Positions 43,009-47,320 of a DNA stretch of 47,320 nt are shown here, one piece after another. The stretch is from assembly GCA_031279555.1 (NCBI GenBank), contig JAITIK010000114.1:1-47320 (forward strand). Reading direction: 5' to 3'. The notes below the pieces were generated by a model. The model was not told the DNA's origin. It made no database searches and saw nothing but the letters and a program-made list of their open reading frames with translations. A program made the translations under genes and the position numbers. Each line of letters opens with the position of its first letter. The first letter of the stretch is position 1. This stretch comes from Treponema sp. (GTDB lineage: Bacteria > Spirochaetota > Spirochaetia > Treponematales > Breznakiellaceae).

Positions 43009-43869
43009 TCAGTTCACATTGCCCGCATAGACGTACCGCAACCGCTGTCTCGCTCGTTCCACCAGTGAAAAGATCGTTTTAACCGGCGTCGGCTGTTTGT
43101 CCTGCATCTTGAAGTGAGGGAAAAACCGCGTAATGTGCAGGGGAATGCCGCCGGACGCGGACGGAACCGAAGCGAGCCACGCGGAAAGCTCATCCATCTC
43201 TTTTTCACCGTCATTCTCGCCAGGCACAATCAGCGTTGTTATTTCAACATGGACGCTTTTCGCGCATATTTCTATGGTTTTCTTGACCGTCTCAAGCGAA
43301 CCGCCGTGCCTTTGATAGAATTCGCATGAAAACGCCTTGAGGTCGATGTTCATGGCGTCAACCAGAGGAAGCAGGGCCGACAAGGGTTTTTCCATAATCA
43401 TGCCGTTTGTCACCAGCACGGTCTTTAAGCCATGCTTCCGAATCAGGGACGCAACGTCAAGAATGTATTCCACACTGGTGAAAGGCTCGTTGTAAGTGAA
43501 AGCCACGCCGAGGTTTTCGGGGATGGACAACGCGGCTTCAAGCAGTTTTTCAGGAGGCAGGAAATCCGTGCGGGGCTTCATCTGGGATATGGAAAAATTC
43601 TGGCAAAAAGCGCAGGCCATGTTGCAACCGTAACTGCCGGCTGAAAGGATGGCGGAACCCGGAAAAAACCGCTTGAGCGGCTTTTTCTCTATCGGATCAA
43701 GGGCGATGGAGGATATGCGCCCGTAATTTTCGGCAAACAGGATTCCACCCGAATTGCTGCGGGTGGAACAAAAACCGGTCTGCCCTTCATGGATCGCGCA
43801 CATGCGGGGGCAGAGGCCGCAACGCGCCGTCTCGCCATTTTTTTCGTAAAAAAGCGCCTCTTTCCGCAT
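43009..43869 (-). CDS. amrS: AmmeMemoRadiSam system radical SAM enzyme
   Basis: A 286-residue radical SAM enzyme. CNMACAFC (CxxxCxxC, Cys82, Cys86 and Cys89) binds the catalytic 4Fe-4S cluster. The N terminus has four further cysteines (CGLCPRMC and a later GFC), typical of the AmrS family and related to the PflA-like subgroup. VTNGMI and FTYNEPFTSVEY are the SAM-binding family signatures. The start is GTG (43872) or ATG (43869), overlapping the stop of the Memo-AMMECR1 gene, so the two products are made together. The reaction catalysed by this system was not known to me; the family is named for its conserved gene trio. Confidence 0.93.
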   Translation of the reverse strand: MRKEALFYEKNGETARCGLCPRMCAIHEGQTGFCSTRSNSGGILFAENYGRISSIALDPIEKKPLKRFFPGSAILSAGSYGCNMACAFCQNFSISQMKPRTDFLPPEKLLEAALSIPENLGVAFTYNEPFTSVEYILDVASLIRKHGLKTVLVTNGMIMEKPLSALLPLVDAMNIDLKAFSCEFYQRHGGSLETVKKTIEICAKSVHVEITTLIVPGENDGEKEMDELSAWLASVPSASGGIPLHITRFFPHFKMQDKQPTPVKTIFSLVERARQRLRYVYAGNVN

Positions 43870-45242
43870 CACGTATGGCGCTCAACTTCAAACCGTTCAA
43901 GCGTATACGGCTCATAGGGTTGTATCCCGCCCTTCCGCAAAGCGATGGAAATTTGATCCTCAACAGAGTCCACCCCGTCAAGATTGGGCAGAAGCAAACC
44001 CCGTCTGTTTCCGCAACTCACGATAACGCCGTACTTCACAACGTCAAGGGCGCCGGGATCATCGATTGATTCGGGCGGAGAGAGGACGTCGACGCTGTAG
44101 GCGAGCGACTCCAACTCTTCTTCTTCAACGCGGGGAAAACGCGGATCCCGTGAGACTGCGGATACGCCATTTTCGATGATTTCCAGCGCTATATTTTTGC
44201 GTATGGGCGCTATTGTCCCTATGCAGCCGCGCAATGCGCCGTCTTTTTTAACAGACACGAACACGCCGGCGCGTTTTTCAAGCATGTCAGCGGGCATATC
44301 TTTGGACGGCGCTGGTGGGGGCATGATTTTTCCGGTTTTCACAAAACGTTCAATGGCGTCAATCGCAAGCCGTACGTACGGGTCGTTCGTGTCGCGTATT
44401 CGCGCAAGGCGGGCTTTTCGTTCGTCAAACAGGACGGGCAAAAGGGAAGGCTCATTGCCGCCGCCTGAAAACGCCGCCGTGAGGTAGCCCACCCCGAAGG
44501 GACACTCGTAGCTCAGAACGCGCGACTGGGCTTGCAACCCGTCCATGAAGCCGGCGAGGATCACGAGGCTGCGGAAACCGCACTCAGCCGCGCGTTCACA
44601 GAGCGCGGGATCGGCCGCCAGAAGACTCCTGAAGTCCAAGCGTTCGATGCAGTCCTTGACAAAGGCGTCATGCGCAGGCCCCTCTTTGGCAAAACCGTAG
44701 GGGCCGTCCGCCTTCAGCTTATGGGACATGTCGCCGCTCGCTATTAATACGACATCCCGCCCCAGCGCATCCGCCGCTTCCCTGAAGCACATGCCGAACC
44801 GGTAATGGTCGATCAGAGGCAAGCCGGAAAGCCCGATGCGGATTATCCGCGGCGATTGGAGAAAATAGAGCGGAACCATGACGCCGTGATCCAATCTGGC
44901 GTCCCGCTCCCCGAGTTTTCCCGCCTGTACGCCCGCTTTTTCAGCCGCCGCGCCGATACCGTTCGCCAGCGCCTCATCGTATTGCACGGAAAACCGGATA
45001 TGCGGAGCGCGGAACGCGCCAAAATCACCTGTCGCTGATGTTCCGGGTGAAATATGGAAATAATCAGCGTAGCAAACGCTGTGCGGTGAAATAATGATGA
45101 CAGTTTCAGGGTTTTCCCCGCGAACTTCTTCCGCGACCCGCATATACGCATCCCGCGTGGCGGGAATCTCATCGCCCTTTCCCACGCCCGGCACAATGAG
45201 CGGAGGATGGGGCGCCAAAAAAGCTTTCCGCGTTTTTTTCAT
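43869..45242 (-). CDS. AmmeMemoRadiSam system Memo-AMMECR1 fusion protein
   Basis: A 457-residue fusion. Residues about 1-265 are the Memo domain, related to class III extradiol dioxygenases; SPHS, RLDHGVMVPLYFL and SGDMSHKL carry the conserved His and Asp residues of the metal site. Residues about 280-457 are the AMMECR1 domain, with the invariant LRGCIGT motif in DGALRGCIGTIAP. In many genomes these are two genes, amrB and amrA. Fusion supports a physical complex with the radical SAM partner encoded next. AAAGGAGC lies about nine bases before the ATG. Confidence 0.93.
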   Translation of the reverse strand: MKKTRKAFLAPHPPLIVPGVGKGDEIPATRDAYMRVAEEVRGENPETVIIISPHSVCYADYFHISPGTSATGDFGAFRAPHIRFSVQYDEALANGIGAAAEKAGVQAGKLGERDARLDHGVMVPLYFLQSPRIIRIGLSGLPLIDHYRFGMCFREAADALGRDVVLIASGDMSHKLKADGPYGFAKEGPAHDAFVKDCIERLDFRSLLAADPALCERAAECGFRSLVILAGFMDGLQAQSRVLSYECPFGVGYLTAAFSGGGNEPSLLPVLFDERKARLARIRDTNDPYVRLAIDAIERFVKTGKIMPPPAPSKDMPADMLEKRAGVFVSVKKDGALRGCIGTIAPIRKNIALEIIENGVSAVSRDPRFPRVEEEELESLAYSVDVLSPPESIDDPGALDVVKYGVIVSCGNRRGLLLPNLDGVDSVEDQISIALRKGGIQPYEPYTLERFEVERHT

Positions 45243-45268
45243 ACAGACGCCGCTCCTTTATTAAAGAA

Positions 45269-45297
45269 GTACTACTACAAATAGTTGTCCTTGTCAA
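45269..45297 (-). promoter_or_regulatory. Possible promoter of the AmmeMemoRadiSam pair
   Basis: A perfect TTGACA on the minus strand (45292-45297), then 17 bases, then TAGTAC (45269-45274), which is a poor -10 box. It lies 26 bases before the start codon. Confidence 0.4.
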
Positions 45298-45352
45298 GTT
45301 GAAGGAGACCGCAACGCATCCATAAGACAAAAAAGCGCGAATGAAAAAAAGC

Positions 45353-45381
45353 TTGCTTTTTTTTCAAAGTTGGTTTATAAT
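45353..45381 (+). promoter_or_regulatory. Promoter of the poly-G lipoprotein gene
   Basis: TTGCTT (45353-45358), a 17-base spacer and TATAAT (45376-45381), 31 bases before the ATG. An A/T-rich palindrome (GAAAAAAAGC...GCTTTTTTTT, from 45343) overlaps the -35 region and may also end minus-strand transcription. Confidence 0.6.
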
Positions 45382-45412
45382 AGGTAGAAGAAGGATATAG
45401 GGGGGAATTTCC

Positions 45413-47320
45413 ATGAATACTGTATATAAGCGGAAATTTTGGAGAATTGTCTTGCAATGCGCGACAATTATGGCGACGTCGCTTGCATGCAATATCGGTA
45501 TGGGTGATATTGTAGACCTTGACGCTCCTACGATTACCATAACGTCTCCCGCAGGTCTAAGCTACGTTGGAAAGAAATTTACCATAACCGGAACCTGTAC
45601 GGACAATGTGAAAGTTACAAATATAGAAATACAGGCGATCTTGCAATCAACCGCTAGTCCGCGCTACGATGTTTCCATGAAAGGGGAAGAGTGGAGCGCG
45701 GACGTTGAACTTGAAGAAGAAGGAGAGTACACGTTCCGGGTCACCGCCATTGACCGGAACTGGAACACCTCCATAAATTCCGTAAAACAAATCACGCTGC
45801 TTGTGGATTTTGATCCGCCGGTATTTAAAAATATCGAAATTGACCGGGGCGGAGGACGTACCGCGCCCCTTCTGCCGGCGGAAGAACTGGAAGCGCTGAA
45901 CGCCGGCGAATACGCCGATATTGACTATTTTCAAAACGAATCGTTTAAGATAAAGGCGGCGATGGCTGAAAATATGAGCATAACACAAGGCGCGACGCTT
46001 GCTCTCTATGACGAAGAGGGAAACCTTTTTCTTTCAAAACCACAAACTTCATCCTCTCTGTTCGCCCCGGAATGGGAAATAACCGCGCACGACATCAACG
46101 CGGCCGCTACGGAAAAAAATATAGTCATCAATCCCGCGGAAAAACGGTATTTTAAGGTGAAAATAACGTCCGCAGACGACGCGGGAAATCAGGCGCACAA
46201 CGAATTTTGGCATCTATGCTGGTATCCTGACGCGGACATACCCCGCATAATGTCAACCTTTGAAACCAACGGCATCATAATTACGGCGAAAGACAGCGCG
46301 ATTCCCGTTTATGTATTCGACGACGACAATCTTGACAAAGTTTATTATAAGATATACAGCGAGAGCGAATGGAATGATCTGCCGGGCGCGAGTGATGATG
46401 ACAAACTGGCGTCGCTTCTAGCGCCGCTTGCGAATGAAACCATTTCTTTTGCGGCATACCCCGCAAATGGACGGGAAACAACCAGTATGACGGTCGTTTC
46501 CCCGTCGGAAAACGGAGATTTTCGCATCGCGCTTTTTGCGAAAGACAAGAAAACGCCCGGCGGGACGGTCTGGAGCCAAAAGGCGTTCCGGTTAACCGTG
46601 ACGGACGATACGGCGCCGATCATCACGGTGGATGAGCCTGTTGAGAATGAAACGCCCGTTTTGAGGGCGTCAGAGGGCGGGGCATCCGACTTGTTCCTGG
46701 ATATTAAAGGCTATTCCATAGACAAAGGCGGCGTCACGGTTGTGTCGCTCGCGTACGCTCCGCAAGGGAAAAGCGTAGCGGACGCTGAAAACGCGCTTAA
46801 AACCATACCCTCGAATGGGGGGGGGGGGGGGTACTCTGACGTAGACGGCGTAAAAATTTGGCGGGCTTCATTATTGGATGAAGAAGAGCAAACCATAGGC
46901 GGTTCGCTCTATAAAAAGCGCCCATTTGAGATCGCCGTCAATGTCGCTGACATTGACAACGCGCCGAGGCGCTTTGTTCTGTATGCGGAAAACGCCTCAG
47001 GCGGAACGGCCTTTAAGAATTTCAATATACTGGGAAACACGCAGGGGCCGTCCGTCTCGATAGACTACAAGGACGCCGCCGGGGATTGGCGGGATATGGC
47101 CGATGTCCATACGCATGACATGCACAACGCTTTGACGTTGCGGATAACGCTCTCGTCCACCGCTCCCATAACCGCAATTTCTTTAACGGAAGGTTCTGGA
47201 GAAAGCATAAGAACCCTGCCGTTGCAAAATACGGACGCGGCGGCCGTCAAAACCGCTGAGGACGCGGCGGGGACATTTGCCAATGACAATGACGGCGCCA
47301 GCAGAGTTTACACCCTCCTT
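45413..47320 (+). CDS. Large Ig-like lipoprotein with in-frame 15-G tract (runs off the window)
   Basis: The frame is open from the ATG at 45413 to the window edge (636 codons) and continues beyond. Residues 1-25 are a signal peptide and Cys26 in TSLAC is the likely acylation site, a spirochaete-type relaxed lipobox. The mature part begins with a bacterial Ig-like domain (about 36-140; APTITITSPAGLSYVGKKF, FRVTAIDRNWN) followed by more beta-sandwich-like repeats (DDTAPIITVDEPVENE; VAD/ID-rich). Gly469-473 are encoded by 15 consecutive G. One G fewer gives a stop within about eight codons of the tract start, one more within about eight as well. AGGGGGG lies seven bases before the ATG. It is likely an exposed or periplasmic adhesin-like protein whose expression can be switched. 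Confidence 0.8.
   Translation, partial: MNTVYKRKFWRIVLQCATIMATSLACNIGMGDIVDLDAPTITITSPAGLSYVGKKFTITGTCTDNVKVTNIEIQAILQSTASPRYDVSMKGEEWSADVELEEEGEYTFRVTAIDRNWNTSINSVKQITLLVDFDPPVFKNIEIDRGGGRTAPLLPAEELEALNAGEYADIDYFQNESFKIKAAMAENMSITQGATLALYDEEGNLFLSKPQTSSSLFAPEWEITAHDINAAATEKNIVINPAEKRYFKVKITSADDAGNQAHNEFWHLCWYPDADIPRIMSTFETNGIIITAKDSAIPVYVFDDDNLDKVYYKIYSESEWNDLPGASDDDKLASLLAPLANETISFAAYPANGRETTSMTVVSPSENGDFRIALFAKDKKTPGGTVWSQKAFRLTVTDDTAPIITVDEPVENETPVLRASEGGASDLFLDIKGYSIDKGGVTVVSLAYAPQGKSVADAENALKTIPSNGGGGGYSDVDGVKIWRASLLDEEEQTIGGSLYKKRPFEIAVNVADIDNAPRRFVLYAENASGGTAFKNFNILGNTQGPSVSIDYKDAAGDWRDMADVHTHDMHNALTLRITLSSTAPITAISLTEGSGESIRTLPLQNTDAAAVKTAEDAAGTFANDNDGASRVYTLL
46817..46831. repeat. 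In-frame homopolymer tract, 15 G, inside a lipoprotein gene
   Basis: Fifteen consecutive G starting exactly at a codon boundary, coding five glycines. The reading frame is open on both sides. A change of one base in either direction brings stops into frame almost at once. Confidence 0.9.

Noticed and set aside
1-47320. tRNA or rRNA genes.
   Set aside because: I found no cloverleaf with a TTCRA-type arm or rRNA-like stretch in the intergenic regions; a covariance-model search would settle this.

Overview
The window looks like chromosomal DNA from a spirochaete, most likely a Treponema-type (Treponematales) bacterium of about 50% GC. The main reasons are a bacterial V-type ATPase operon in the order E, DUF2764, A, B, D, I, K (the Borrelia/Treponema layout, without subunits C, F and G), many exported proteins with relaxed lipoboxes, and moderate-GC genes next to AT-rich ones. 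A termite-gut-like Treponema would fit the nitrogenase-like and GH43 genes, but that is inference.

Layout. 1-950: a small hypothetical gene, a 15-base C tract and degraded sequence. 948-2222 (-): an ArsB/NhaD-like anion permease. 2300-2630: a small transcription unit, a strong terminator and dispersed repeats. 2657-4795 (-): an exported DUF4015-type glycosidase-like protein. 5241-9088 (+): an operon of cysteine synthase plus two nitrogenase-like component-1 subunits (NifK-like, then NifD-like), with no NifH in view. 9216-11761 (-): lplA-lpdA. 11879-12190 (-): a small lipoprotein. 12364-30223 (-): a tightly packed ten-gene cluster. 30398-34182 (-): a GH43 beta-xylosidase/arabinofuranosidase followed by two BmpC/YufPQ-type ABC permeases. 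34979-42941 (+): the V-ATPase operon, interrupted by a PH-domain membrane protein. 43009-45242 (-): the AmmeMemoRadiSam pair. 45413 to the right edge (+): a large lipoprotein with an in-frame tract of 15 G.

The best candidate for an undescribed system is the ten-gene cluster. From a promoter at 30247-30275 it encodes a membrane protein with a degenerate vWA-like ectodomain, a membrane SH3 protein, a Tubulin_2-type GTPase, a membrane vWA protein with intact MIDAS, and a complete but condensed dipeptide-type ABC transporter. That transporter has DppD+DppF fused in one ATPase, DppB+DppC fused in one permease, and a 733-residue substrate-binding protein. Three further exported proteins complete the set. 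Most genes overlap by 4 bases or lie within about 45 bases of each other, so they are probably co-translated. A tubulin-like filament or ring with a vWA adaptor is known as a predicted membrane-remodelling system; coupling it to a dedicated fused peptide-type transporter appears new to me.

The second candidate is the cysK-nifK-like-nifD-like operon. The P-cluster-type cysteines are kept in both subunits. The D-like subunit keeps the cofactor cysteine, but my manual alignment puts Met where nitrogenase has the cofactor His. With a cysteine synthase first in the operon, reduction of a sulfur compound is more likely than N2 fixation. Other features: three homopolymer G/C tracts of exactly 15, two families of short dispersed palindromic repeats, and two glycosidase genes whose promoters predict leaderless mRNAs.
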